Under the pieces are notes generated by a model, which saw only the letters and a list, made by a program, of their open reading frames with translations, made no database searches and was not told the DNA's origin. DNA of 64,000 nucleotides from Bradyrhizobium elkanii USDA 76 (GTDB lineage Bacteria; Pseudomonadota; Alphaproteobacteria; Rhizobiales; Xanthobacteraceae): positions 7,990,001 to 8,054,000 of the forward strand of contig NZ_CP066356.1 in the NCBI RefSeq assembly GCF_023278185.1. Direction: 5' to 3'. Numbering within the stretch: the stretch's first letter is position 1; each line of letters begins with the position of its first letter. This document shows, one piece after another, positions 39,748-47,489 of the stretch. A program made the position numbers and the translations under genes.

Positions 39748-39760
39748 GTTATATTATAAC
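39748..39760. promoter_or_regulatory. Zur-type operator
   Basis: GTTATATTATAAC is a perfect 6-1-6 palindrome, with an overlapping half-site continuing as ATAAC, in an otherwise GC-rich sequence. It resembles the alphaproteobacterial Zur box (GTTATANTATAAC) and lies 10 bases upstream of the first gene of the zinc operon. Confidence 0.65.
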
Positions 39761-40195
39761 ATAACGCGAGTCTACAAACGAGGAACTCATGGCCGATCCG
39801 CAAAATCGGAGGATTTGAGCTGCAGCGGCCGAGTGACGCCCCGGTCGGCAGCTTGGCCCGGAAAACCCGCCTCGACGGGAACCGTTGGCTACCTGCGCCG
39901 GAGCGAAGGTACACCTGCGCGTCTCAGATTCAGTGTCGTCCGGCCTTCGCCGGGACGACACTGAGTGTGTGGTGGCGCGTGCAAGACAAACTTCTGCGTT
40001 CTCGCGACACGGTTTGCCCGAGCCTTGCTTTTCAATCCGCCCTCTCTTGAACAGAGGGCGCAGGGAAAACCGGGTGCCGATCGGGCCCCGTGCGGGGACT
40101 TGACGCGTTTTGCTGAGTTGCCCGACCGGGCAAATCACCGATCGGCGCGTGAGGAAAATACCGGCGGAAGGCCTTCGGCGACGGAGAGGCAGCCC
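39761..40195. repeat. long repeat-rich gap downstream of the Zur box
   Basis: A family E hairpin (CGTCCGGCCTTCGCCGGGACGACA, 39934-39962) and a GCCCTCT-TTGAACA-AGAGGGC hairpin (40039-40059) within a GGTTTGCCCGAGCCTTGC context, which I recall from other Bradyrhizobium intergenic repeats. No gene is convincing on either strand. Confidence 0.5.
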
Positions 40196-40282
40196 TTATG
40201 CGACCAGCACATAGACCAGCATGGCAGCGGTAATCGCCATCCAGACGAGCGAGAGGCGGAAATACAGCAGGTCCCAATTCAT
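40196..40282 (-). CDS. candidate 28-residue single-pass membrane protein (tiny ORF 3)
   Basis: ATG 40282 to TAA encodes 28 residues, mostly hydrophobic (start MNWDLLYFRLSLVW, end MLVYVLVA), enough for one membrane helix. No strong ribosome site is evident. It is the last of three similar tiny ORFs on this strand (see 40410 and 40645). Low-confidence call, made because of the set, not the single frame. Confidence 0.35.
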   Translation of the reverse strand: MNWDLLYFRLSLVWMAITAAMLVYVLVA

Positions 40283-40409
40283 GGATACAAACGTACACGC
40301 CGGCGCTGACGTCAACCTTTCACCAGGTTAAGGCATCGCGGATTTATTAACTAAGCACGCCAGCGGAATGGATTGGTGGTTGGCACGCCGAAAGACGCCG
40401 CTTCGGCCC

Positions 40410-40496
40410 TCAATTTAGGAACATGGCAATCGCCATGAGGATGACCGGGCTTAGCCCCATCAGCACGACAAACACGCTGTAAAGTAGGTTGCCCAT
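40410..40496 (-). CDS. candidate 28-residue single-pass membrane protein (tiny ORF 2)
   Basis: ATG 40496 to TGA encodes 28 residues, nearly all hydrophobic (start MGNLLYSVFVVLMGLSP, end MAIAMFLN), a lone membrane helix. AGGG stands eight bases before the start. It is followed by tiny ORF 3 after 127 bases. Confidence 0.35.
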   Translation of the reverse strand: MGNLLYSVFVVLMGLSPVILMAIAMFLN

Positions 40497-40644
40497 AACG
40501 CCGCCCTACGTTGGAAGGGGAGGCTATGCCGGGAGGAACTCATCAAGCCAGTGCAGTTTGTGCCAGCGATTCGAGCTTTTGGAATTAGCCAGTTATCTCA
40601 GGTACCTGGCTGGACACCCCCGTAACACTACGGGACGACACAGC

Positions 40645-40734
40645 TCAGGCAGAGAAAAGGGCGACGAGCGCCACCACCGCCAAAGCGGTAGCGACGCACC
40701 CTGCGATCATGACCCAGTCCTGACGCTTCGCCAT
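40645..40734 (-). CDS. candidate 29-residue single-pass membrane protein (tiny ORF 1)
   Basis: ATG 40734 to TGA encodes MAKRQDWVMIAGCVATALAV and nine more residues: a basic N-terminus then a hydrophobic helix ending FSA. A perfect FixK-like palindrome is centred 41 bases upstream, where a FixK site would start transcription at or next to this ATG. If so, translation may begin at the internal Met9 or the ORF may be leaderless. Confidence 0.4.
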   Translation of the reverse strand: MAKRQDWVMIAGCVATALAVVALVALFSA

Positions 40735-40768
40735 GCCTGACAGGCTCGTCCTGGCGGCGCAGGTCATA

Positions 40769-40782
40769 TTGACCTAGGTCAA
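40769..40782. promoter_or_regulatory. FixK/FNR-type palindrome
   Basis: TTGACCTAGGTCAA is a perfect 14-bp palindrome matching the FixK2 consensus TTG(A/C)-N6-(T/G)CAA. On the minus strand it would activate a start near 40734, the tiny membrane ORF set. On the plus strand nothing lies in reach, as the LysR gene is convergent. Confidence 0.6.
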
Positions 40783-40832
40783 CCGGCAAAAATCATTCAT
40801 CTGCCGTCGAGGCATCACGCAACAAAGCGCCC

Positions 40833-41750
40833 TCACGCCTCGCGCGCGTAACTCTTCAACCGTGCCTGGAGCACCGCGATCACCTGGTCGCGGACCGGAT
40901 CGCGGGAGCCTTTCAGCCAGGCGGCGGCGAGCGGCAGGCGGCCGGCGCTGCTGCCGCGCTTCAGGCGGAGCGGCACAAAGCGGACGCCGGGGATCGCCAT
41001 CCGCGCGGTCCAGCGCGGCACGATGGCAACGCCGAGCCTTGCCGCGACCATGTTGACGATGGTCTGCTTCTCGTCAGCGATCTCCTGGATACGCGGCGTC
41101 AGCCCGGCCTCGTCGAACAGTTTTGTCGTCAGATCGTGGCTGTGCGGCCGCGAGCGGCGCTCCGGCACGATCAGGGGCTGATCCGCGATGTCGGGCAGCA
41201 CGATCTGCTTGCGCCGCGCCAGCCCGTGCTTGTGCGACAGCGCCACCACGGCGGTCTCCTGCAATAGCGGGACAAACTCGATGCGGCGGTCAGGCCGCTC
41301 CGGCGGGCGCACGAACGCAAGGTCGAGCGCGCCCGACAATAGCTTCGGCAGCAGCCGGATGGTCTTCTCCTCGAGCAGCTGCACCGCGACGTCGGGATGG
41401 GCGGCGCGGAGGTCGCGCAGCAGCGGCGGCAGCAGACCGGCCGCTGCGCTGTCGATCGCGCCGATCCGGAACCGCCGCGCCTGTGGCTTGCGCAGGCGGC
41501 GGCGAAAGCCGTTCTCGATCGACTCGGCGCGACCGAGCAGCGCGCGGCCCTCGCGCAGCAGCACAGCGCCGTCCTCGGTCAACGACACCGCGCGCGTGGT
41601 GCGCGCGAACAGCCGCACCCCGAGATCCTCTTCCAGCAGCTTGATGTGGCGGCCCAGCGCCGACGGCATCATCTGCAGGCGCTGCGCCGCGCGGCCGAAA
41701 TGCAGTTCCTCGGCAGCCGCGACGAAGCAGCGAAGCTGGTGCAGTTCCAA
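40833..41750 (-). CDS. LysR-family regulator of the tartrate module
   Basis: A 305-residue regulator with an N-terminal winged helix (MELHQLRCFVAAAEELHFGRAAQRLQMMPSALGRHIKLLEEDLGVRLFARTTRAV) and an effector domain. It is divergent from a tartrate-type MFS transporter gene and tartrate dehydrogenase, the arrangement of ttuA in rhizobia. It probably activates the two genes in response to the substrate. Family repeats lie in the 252-base gap. Confidence 0.85.
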   Translation of the reverse strand: MELHQLRCFVAAAEELHFGRAAQRLQMMPSALGRHIKLLEEDLGVRLFARTTRAVSLTEDGAVLLREGRALLGRAESIENGFRRRLRKPQARRFRIGAIDSAAAGLLPPLLRDLRAAHPDVAVQLLEEKTIRLLPKLLSGALDLAFVRPPERPDRRIEFVPLLQETAVVALSHKHGLARRKQIVLPDIADQPLIVPERRSRPHSHDLTTKLFDEAGLTPRIQEIADEKQTIVNMVAARLGVAIVPRWTARMAIPGVRFVPLRLKRGSSAGRLPLAAAWLKGSRDPVRDQVIAVLQARLKSYAREA

Positions 41751-41774
41751 GACGTCGCTTCCTTATGCCCCGCA

Positions 41775-41858
41775 TTCGTCATGGCCGGGCTCGTCCCGGC
41801 CACCACGTCTTTTCTTTGCCGCCAAGACGTGGATGCCCGGCACAAGGCCGGGCATGAC
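41775..41858. repeat. family E inverted repeat, CGTCATGGCCGGGC
   Basis: GTCATGGCCGGGCTCGTCCC and GGCACAAGGCCGGGCATGAC arms, with an inner ACCACGTCTT / AAGACGTGGA pair. It lies upstream of the LysR gene and of the divergent transporter. An A/T-rich half-palindrome TTATA..TATAA at 41881-41901 is closer to the transporter start and may be the operator. Confidence 0.65.
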
Positions 41859-42002
41859 GCCAAGTGAAGGCCGGATCCGATTATATCATTTTTTTGTATA
41901 AACCGGCGCGGGTTGAAGCGAAAGGGCGCGAGCTTCTAGGCTTTCCGACGGCGCGCGACAGGCGCCGTCCCAACAAACAAGACGAACCCGGGGAAGAAGC
42001 CC

Positions 42003-43316
42003 ATGGAAAGCGAGCTTGGCACGCGCGTATTGCGCAAGATCTCACTGCGCATCGTGCCGTTCATCATGCTGCTTTACTTCGTGGCCTTCATCGACCGCGT
42101 CAATATCGGCTTCGCGTCGCTGACCATGAACAAGGACATCGGCCTGTCGCCGACCGTCTATGGCTTCGGCGCCGGTATCTTCTTCTGGGGCTACTTCCTG
42201 TTCGAAGTGCCCTCCAACATCATCCTGCACAAGATCGGCGCGCGGATCTGGATCGCGCGGGTGATGATCACCTGGGGCCTGGTCTCGGCGGCGATGGCGC
42301 TGGTGCAGGGCGCGACCAGCTTTTACGTGCTGCGCTTCCTGCTCGGCGCTGCGGAGGCCGGCTTCTTCCCCGGCATCATCCTCTATCTCTCCTACTGGTT
42401 CCCGGCGCGGCAGCGCGCCGCCGTCACCGCGCTGTTCATGGCGGCGGCGCCGCTGTCGACCGTGCTCGGCTCGCCGGTGTCGGGCGCGCTGCTGGAGATG
42501 GACGGAATGCTCGGCTTCAAGGGCTGGCAATGGCTGTTCGTGCTGGAGGCGGTGCCCGCCGTGCTGCTCGGCTTCGTCGTGCTGGGCTTCCTGACCGACC
42601 GTCCGGAGCAGGCCCGATGGCTGGCCGACGATGAGCGCGCCTGGCTGGTCAAGACCATGAAGGCCGAGACCGACGGCAAGGCCACGACCGCCAGCCACAG
42701 CATCTGGCGCGGCCTCGCCGACCCGCGGGTGCTGGCGCTGGCGCTGGTCTATTTCGGCACCTCGGCCGGGCTCTACACACTTGGGGTGTGGGCGCCGCAG
42801 ATCATCAAGCAGTTCGGCCTGTCGTCGATCCAGGTTGGCTTCCTCAACGCGGTACCGGCGACCATCGCCGTGATCGCGATGGTGCTGTGGGCGCGGCATT
42901 CCGACCGCACCGGCGAGCGCACCTGGCACGTGGTGCTGGCCTGCCTGATGGCCGCGGCGGGACTTGCGCTTGCCGGGCTGTGGACCGGCCTTGCCGCCGT
43001 GATCGCGGCACTGACGCTGGTCAATATCGGCATCTCCTCGTCGAAGCCGCCGCTATGGAGCATGCCGACCATGTTCCTGTCCGGCTCGGCCGCGGCGGCC
43101 GGGATCGCCACCATCAACTCGATCGGCAATCTCGGCGGCTTTGTCGGGCCTGCCATGATCGGCTGGATCAGGGAACGCACCGGCAGTTTCGACGGCGGTC
43201 TTTATTTCGTCGCCGGCCTCCTGGTGCTCTCGGCCGTGCTCACGCTGCTGCTGTCGCGCGCGCAGAGCGCGCCCGCGCAAACCGAACCGCAACCCAATCC
43301 CGTGCGAACTCACTAA
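42003..43316 (+). CDS. MFS transporter, ACS family, tartrate-type
   Basis: A 437-residue 12-helix permease. The N-terminal VPFIMLLYFVAFIDRVNIGFASLTMNKDIGLSPTVYGFGAGIFFWGYFLFEVPSNIILHKIGARIWIARVMITWG is the anion:cation symporter (ACS) signature, shared with TtuB tartrate carriers. The ribosome site GGGGAAGAAGCCC precedes ATG 42003. It is followed by tartrate dehydrogenase after 18 bases, which supports tartrate or malate as cargo. A long loop after helix 6 (TKTMKAETDGKATTASHSIW) is usual. Confidence 0.88.
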   Translation: MESELGTRVLRKISLRIVPFIMLLYFVAFIDRVNIGFASLTMNKDIGLSPTVYGFGAGIFFWGYFLFEVPSNIILHKIGARIWIARVMITWGLVSAAMALVQGATSFYVLRFLLGAAEAGFFPGIILYLSYWFPARQRAAVTALFMAAAPLSTVLGSPVSGALLEMDGMLGFKGWQWLFVLEAVPAVLLGFVVLGFLTDRPEQARWLADDERAWLVKTMKAETDGKATTASHSIWRGLADPRVLALALVYFGTSAGLYTLGVWAPQIIKQFGLSSIQVGFLNAVPATIAVIAMVLWARHSDRTGERTWHVVLACLMAAAGLALAGLWTGLAAVIAALTLVNIGISSSKPPLWSMPTMFLSGSAAAAGIATINSIGNLGGFVGPAMIGWIRERTGSFDGGLYFVAGLLVLSAVLTLLLSRAQSAPAQTEPQPNPVRTH

Positions 43317-43334
43317 CTGATCCGGAGACAACCC

Positions 43335-44408
43335 ATGCGTACCCATTCCATCGCTGCCATTCCCGCCGACGGCATCGGCCCCGAAGTGATCTCCGCGGGC
43401 GTCCGTGTGCTGGAGGCACTCGCAAAACGCAGCGGCGACATCAGCTTCAATGTCAAAACCTTCGACTGGGGCTCGAACTATTACAAGAAGCACGGCGTGA
43501 TGATGCCGGCCGACGGGCTCGCGGAGCTGAAGAACTTCGACGCGATCTATTTCGGCGCGGTCGGCGCGCCCGATGTGCCCGACCACATCACGCTGTGGGG
43601 CCTTCGGCTGCCGATCTGCCAGGGCTTTGACCAGTACGCCAATGTGCGGCCGACAAAGATCCTGCCCGGCGTCGCCTCGCCGCTGCGCAATGTCGGCGTC
43701 GGCGATCTCGACTGGGTCATCGTGCGCGAGAATTCCGAAGGCGAATATGCCGGCATGGGCGGCCGCGCACACAGGGGCCTGCCGGAAGAGGTCGGCACTG
43801 AAGTCGCCGTCTTCACCCGCGTCGGGGTGACACGGATCATGCGCTATGCGTTCCAGCTCGCGCAGTCGCGGCCGCGCAAATTGCTCACCGTGGTGACCAA
43901 GTCGAACGCACAGCGCCACGGCATGGTGATGTGGGACGAGATCGCCGCCGAGGTGGCGAAGGACTTCCCCGACGTCACCTGGGACAAGATGCTGGTCGAC
44001 GCCATGACGGTGCGGATGACGCTCAATCCGAAGAGCCTCGACACCATCGTCGCGACCAATCTGCACGCCGATATTCTATCCGACCTCGCCGGCGCGCTGG
44101 CCGGCAGCCTCGGCGTCGCGCCGACCGGCAACATCGACCCGCAGCGCCGCTACCCCTCGATGTTCGAGCCGATCCACGGCTCGGCCTTCGACATCACCGG
44201 CAAGGGCATCGCCAACCCGGTCGCAACCTTCTGGACCGGTGCGCAGATGCTGGAGCATCTCGGCGAGAAGGACGCCGCGGCGCGCCTGATGGCCGCGGTC
44301 GAGAAGGTGTGTGCGGCCGGCGTGCTGACGCCCGACGTCGGCGGCAAAGCGACGACCAAGGAAGTCACCGACGCGGTGATCGACGCGATCCATGGATCGA
44401 ATGTGTGA
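43335..44408 (+). CDS. ttuC: tartrate dehydrogenase / decarboxylase (D-malate dehydrogenase family)
   Basis: A 357-residue Mn/Mg- and NAD-dependent beta-decarboxylating dehydrogenase. IPADGIGPEVISAG, NVRPTKILPG, WVIVRENSEGEYAGMGGRAHRGLPEEVGTEVAVFTR, KSNAQRHGMVMWDEI and EPIHGSAFDITGKGIANPVATFW are the family blocks, close to TtuC and DmlA and distinct from LeuB or Icd. It would turn L- or meso-tartrate (or D-malate) to a keto product that enters central metabolism. Paired with the transporter upstream and the divergent LysR regulator. Confidence 0.9.
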   Translation: MRTHSIAAIPADGIGPEVISAGVRVLEALAKRSGDISFNVKTFDWGSNYYKKHGVMMPADGLAELKNFDAIYFGAVGAPDVPDHITLWGLRLPICQGFDQYANVRPTKILPGVASPLRNVGVGDLDWVIVRENSEGEYAGMGGRAHRGLPEEVGTEVAVFTRVGVTRIMRYAFQLAQSRPRKLLTVVTKSNAQRHGMVMWDEIAAEVAKDFPDVTWDKMLVDAMTVRMTLNPKSLDTIVATNLHADILSDLAGALAGSLGVAPTGNIDPQRRYPSMFEPIHGSAFDITGKGIANPVATFWTGAQMLEHLGEKDAAARLMAAVEKVCAAGVLTPDVGGKATTKEVTDAVIDAIHGSNV

Positions 44409-44501
44409 GGGTGCGGTCGCTTCGCATCATGCAGTGAAGTGAGCACGCCAGTAGGGCTCCTCTCCCGCAAGGGGGAGATGGAGCCTGAGAGAGTGCTCAC
44501 T

Positions 44502-45266
44502 TCACAAAAGCGCCCCCGCCTCCCCGCAATTCGTCAGCCGAGCCGGCACGCCGACGGCGGTGCAGCCGGCGGGCACATCCGTCGTGACAAGCGCGCCGGC
44601 GCCGATCCTGGCGAAATCGCCGATCGAGAGATGTCCGATCACCGTTGCTCCGGCGCTGAGCAGCACGCCGTGGCCGATTGTCGGCGCGCGGCGCGGATCA
44701 TCCTGATGCCGCGCGATGGTGACGTTCTGCAGAATCGTGACCTCGTCGCCGACCGAGGCGAGCGCGCCGATGATGATGCCGGTGCCGTGATCGAGGAAAA
44801 CAGCGGTTCCGATCCGGGCCGACGGGTGAATGCTGATCTGCAACTGGTCCGCCGTCGCGCTTTGCATCATGAGCGCAAGGTCGGGGCGGTCCTCGCGCCA
44901 CAGCCAGTTCGACACCCGCCAGGCTTCCAGCGCGACGAAGCCCTTGAAGTTGAGCAGCGGCGGCAGGAAGCCCGTGATCGCCGGATCGCGGCGCACGATG
45001 GCTATGAGATCAGTGGCCGCGGCATCGACCAGCACCGGCTCGGCCGCATAGGCTTCGCGGGCCGCGCGCATGAACTGCGCACGATCCTCTTCCGCGCGGC
45101 TGATATGCCGGCCGATCAGGAAGGCGAGCGCGCCGCCGAGGTCGCCCTGATCGAGGATGAAGGCGGCCGACGCCTCGAGGAAGGGATCAGCCGCGATCGC
45201 GGCTGCCGCTTCGCGCCGGATCGCAAGCCAGAGATCGCCAGCTGTCACAGTCGTTGATCCCGCCAT
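44502..45266 (-). CDS. cysE: serine O-acetyltransferase
   Basis: A 254-residue enzyme (ATG 45266; the ATG at 45275 adds three residues) making O-acetylserine from serine and acetyl-CoA, the entry to cysteine. The N-terminal helical domain has PFLEASAAFILDQGDLGGALAFLIGRHI; the left-handed beta helix includes QISIHPSARIGTAVFLDHGTGIIIG (catalytic Asp-His) and VTIARHQDDPRRAPTIGHGVLLSAGATVIG. The C-terminal GVPARL is usual, but the usual C-terminal Ile feedback tail seems replaced by LTNCGEAGALL. It stands alone, in convergent contact with ttuC. Confidence 0.93.
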   Translation of the reverse strand: MAGSTTVTAGDLWLAIRREAAAAIAADPFLEASAAFILDQGDLGGALAFLIGRHISRAEEDRAQFMRAAREAYAAEPVLVDAAATDLIAIVRRDPAITGFLPPLLNFKGFVALEAWRVSNWLWREDRPDLALMMQSATADQLQISIHPSARIGTAVFLDHGTGIIIGALASVGDEVTILQNVTIARHQDDPRRAPTIGHGVLLSAGATVIGHLSIGDFARIGAGALVTTDVPAGCTAVGVPARLTNCGEAGALL

Positions 45267-45328
45267 GGTCTTCACCTCATCGTCCGGATCTCAAACGATA
45301 GAGTGGGCGTGGCCATCCCAAAATGCAA

Positions 45329-45359
45329 ACCGCCCGCTTGCTCATCGCAAACGGGCGGC
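45329..45359 (-). terminator. intrinsic terminator after the DUF2852 gene
   Basis: CCGCCCG..TTGC pairs with GCAA..CGGGCGG around a 5-base loop. On the minus strand it is followed by TTTGCATTTTGG, downstream of DUF2852, and could also stop transcription from the other side. Confidence 0.6.
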
Positions 45360-45419
45360 TCAGGGCCATCAGGTTCTATGGGGGCACATCGCCTGAAGGC
45401 TAGCTGTTGCCTCGCCTCG

Positions 45420-45911
45420 TCAGCCCTGCGGCGGCTGGTCGGTCGGCGGGGTCGGACGGGTCTTGTGCTGCGCCATGAAGGCGTCGAACTCTTCCTTGTC
45501 CTTGGCGTGACGCAGGCGATCGAGGAAGTTCTTGAACTCGACCTGCTCCTCCTCGAGACGGCGCAGCGTATCCTGGCGGTATTCGTCGAAGGCCCGGTTG
45601 CCGCTGGAGGGCGGACCGAAGCCGCCGAACGGGAAGCCGCGGCGCTCCATGCGGCTCTTCATCCGCTCCATCTTGTCCTGCATCCGCTCCATCTTGTTCT
45701 GCCAGCGATCCATGTCGTTGTGACTCCAACAGGCCATCTTTCTGCTCCCGAGTGTGAAAAAGAGAAGGGCGAGGCCGATCGGCCACCAGATCATGAAGCC
45801 GAGGATGATCCCGGCGATCTTCAGGGGATGCCACGGCGTCGCGTAGAAGTAGGGACGGTAGGGCTCTTCGACGGGGCCGCGCCAGCGATTGACATCAGCG
45901 GTGTAGGCCAT
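45420..45911 (-). CDS. DUF2852 membrane protein
   Basis: A 163-residue protein. A hydrophobic segment (PLKIAGIILGFMIWWPIGLALLFFTLG) precedes a Met/Arg/Lys coiled coil (DMDRWQNKMERMQDKMERMKSRMERRG) and a second charged helix (DEYRQDTLRRLEEEQVEFKNFLDRL), typical of DUF2852. ATG 45911 is preferred because GGAGAAGGAA directly precedes it; the frame opens upstream at GTG 45926. A 19-bp palindrome lies 34-52 bases upstream, shared with the TetR gene. Role unknown, possibly an envelope or membrane-stress protein. Confidence 0.85.
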   Translation of the reverse strand: MAYTADVNRWRGPVEEPYRPYFYATPWHPLKIAGIILGFMIWWPIGLALLFFTLGSRKMACWSHNDMDRWQNKMERMQDKMERMKSRMERRGFPFGGFGPPSSGNRAFDEYRQDTLRRLEEEQVEFKNFLDRLRHAKDKEEFDAFMAQHKTRPTPPTDQPPQG

Positions 45912-45944
45912 TTCCTTCTCCATCACGGCATCACGCCGTTGTGA

Positions 45945-45963
45945 ATGTAAATAACATTTACAT
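45945..45963. promoter_or_regulatory. TetR operator before DUF2852
   Basis: ATGTAAATAACATTTACAT, a 19-bp palindrome with perfect 8-base arms and a 3-base centre. The TetR start region (46754-46772) carries the related ATGTGAACGGCTTTTACAT with the same 7-5-7 geometry and identical TTTACAT half. Confidence 0.65.
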
Positions 45964-46041
45964 AGGTAGCCGATCCCTTGGGAAAGTCAAGCAGCGCGGA
46001 TGACGCACCCTTCGGATTATTTTTGGCTCTGCCGTTGAACC

Positions 46042-46755
46042 TTATTTCGGCTTGCCCCAAGGACCAGCTCTGTCACCGGCTGGCTTTTCGTCGGCTGCCG
46101 CGGTTCCAGACCTGCGATCGGTCGGGAAGCCAAGGCCGCGCAGATAGATCAACACTTCGGCCTCGAGCAGATCCTCCGGCGACATCGGCAGCTTGCGCCG
46201 CGCGGCATCGCCGCGGCCGAACAGCGAGGCGACGCCGTGCGACATCGCCCAGATGTGCAGCGCCATCATCATCGCCGGCGGACGCGGCATGCCGGGCGGC
46301 GCCAGTGCCGCGAGCCGCTCGGCAGCGGCGCGGATGATCGCAAAGGCGCGCTCGCTCGCGGCCATCAGGGTCGGATTGGAATCGACCGGCAGGCCGGATT
46401 CGAACATCGCCGAATAGAACGCGGGCTCCTCGCGGGCGAAGGCGAGATAGGCCTTGCCGACCCGCTCGAACGCCGTGACGGTATCGGGACGGCCGTCGTC
46501 CCAGGCTTGCGTCAGCAGCGATTCGAACTGCTCGAAGCCGCGCTGCGCAATGCTGGCGATCAGCTCGTCACGGTCGCGGAAGTGGCGGTACGGCGCGGCG
46601 GGGCTGACGCCGGCCATCCGCGCGGCATCGGCGAAGGTGAAGCCGGCCGGCCCCTTCTTCGAGATCAGGTCGAGGGCGGCCTGCAGCAACGCCTCTTTGA
46701 GATTGCCGTGATGATAGCCGCGCTCGGCGCGGCCTTGGTCCTTGCGCCAGCTCAT
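46042..46755 (-). CDS. TetR/AcrR-family transcriptional regulator
   Basis: A 237-residue regulator. RGYHHGNLKEALLQAALDLISKKGPAGFTFADAARMAGVSPAAPYRHFRDRDELIASIAQRGF is the TetR DNA-binding domain with the recognition helix; the all-helical ligand domain follows, including a WHG-like LHIWAMSHGVASLFG. The ATG lies in a 19-bp palindrome, so the protein probably represses its own gene, and the same operator stands before DUF2852 (130 bases downstream). The ligand is unknown. A Pro/Gly-rich tail (EKPAGDRAGPWG) is disordered. Confidence 0.9.
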   Translation of the reverse strand: MSWRKDQGRAERGYHHGNLKEALLQAALDLISKKGPAGFTFADAARMAGVSPAAPYRHFRDRDELIASIAQRGFEQFESLLTQAWDDGRPDTVTAFERVGKAYLAFAREEPAFYSAMFESGLPVDSNPTLMAASERAFAIIRAAAERLAALAPPGMPRPPAMMMALHIWAMSHGVASLFGRGDAARRKLPMSPEDLLEAEVLIYLRGLGFPTDRRSGTAAADEKPAGDRAGPWGKPK

Positions 46756-46772
46756 GTGAACGGCTTTTACAT
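46754..46772. promoter_or_regulatory. TetR auto-operator overlapping its start codon
   Basis: ATGTGAACGGCTTTTACAT. The TTTACAT half is identical to that of the DUF2852 operator and the other half differs at one position. Its left end contains the start codon of the regulator on the minus strand. Confidence 0.6.
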
Positions 46773-46849
46773 GAGCCGACGGTAAAGGTCACTAGCGGGG
46801 CGGCGGCGCGTCAATCAAGATTAACGGACCGAAAGCGGCCGCAAGGTCG

Positions 46850-47012
46850 GTGCGCTCCCTCTGCCGCTTGCGGGGGTCCGAGACGAGCGAAGCTCGCTGT
46901 CGAGGTTGGGCTGGGGGCTCTCTCCGCGAGTCGCACCATGGAAAGAGCCCCACCCGCCGCGCTCTTCGAGCGCAGCGACCTCCCCCGCAAGCGGGAGAGG
47001 TTCAGGGAGCCC
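46850..47012. repeat. family F pyrimidine/purine repeat with long inverted arms
   Basis: CGCTCCCTCTGCCGCTTGCGGGGGTC on the left and ACCTCCCCCGCAAGCGGGAGAGG on the right; related elements at 44453, 50812 and 56411. It fills most of the 265-base gap between the TetR gene start and the YciI-like gene at 47021. Confidence 0.6.
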
Positions 47013-47020
47013 ACGATTGC

Positions 47021-47386
47021 CTATCGCCCCGGGATCGGCAGCACCGGCATGATCTCCACGGCTTCGCCCGGGAAGATCGAAAAATGCGGATGGTTCTCGA
47101 ACAGCTTGGCCGCCGCTTCATGCGAGGGCGCGCGCACCACGGTGAAACCGGTCATCAGATTGGCGATGTCGGTGACGCCGCCCTGCCCGACCTTCTTGGT
47201 CTTGCCGAGCGGTCCGCCCATCTCGACGATCACGTCATGGTGCTTCTCGACCCAGGCGCCCCAGGCCGCCATGCCCTGCTGCTCCTTGGCGCGCCGTTCG
47301 GCCTCGGGCAGCGCGTTCCAGGCGGCCATGCGCGAGCCAGTGCTGCCGCCACCGAGATAGACGGCGAGGAAGGCATTGGTGCTCAT
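47021..47386 (-). CDS. YciI-like protein 1
   Basis: A 121-residue protein of the ferredoxin-like YciI/YCII-related fold (FLAVYLGGG, then EQQGMAAWGAWVEKHHDVIVEMGGPLG and AAKLFENHPHFSIFPGEAVEIMPV). This type keeps an active-site-like His-Asp pair in YciI relatives, but function is not established. It is the first of three YciI-like genes on this strand, 103 bases from the next. Confidence 0.8.
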   Translation of the reverse strand: MSTNAFLAVYLGGGSTGSRMAAWNALPEAERRAKEQQGMAAWGAWVEKHHDVIVEMGGPLGKTKKVGQGGVTDIANLMTGFTVVRAPSHEAAAKLFENHPHFSIFPGEAVEIMPVLPIPGR

Positions 47387-47489
47387 CTTGCATCTCCATT
47401 GTGGTCGTTGCTGGTTTGACGATCGTTTGCTGGCACGATGACGCCGTGCGGCGGCATCGCTACGTGTTGCAAGGCCGGATCATGCGGTG

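Noticed and set aside
39853..40309. Several 65 to 114-codon frames in the repeat-rich gap after the Zur box
   Set aside because: They overlap hairpin repeats and have no resemblance or ribosome site.
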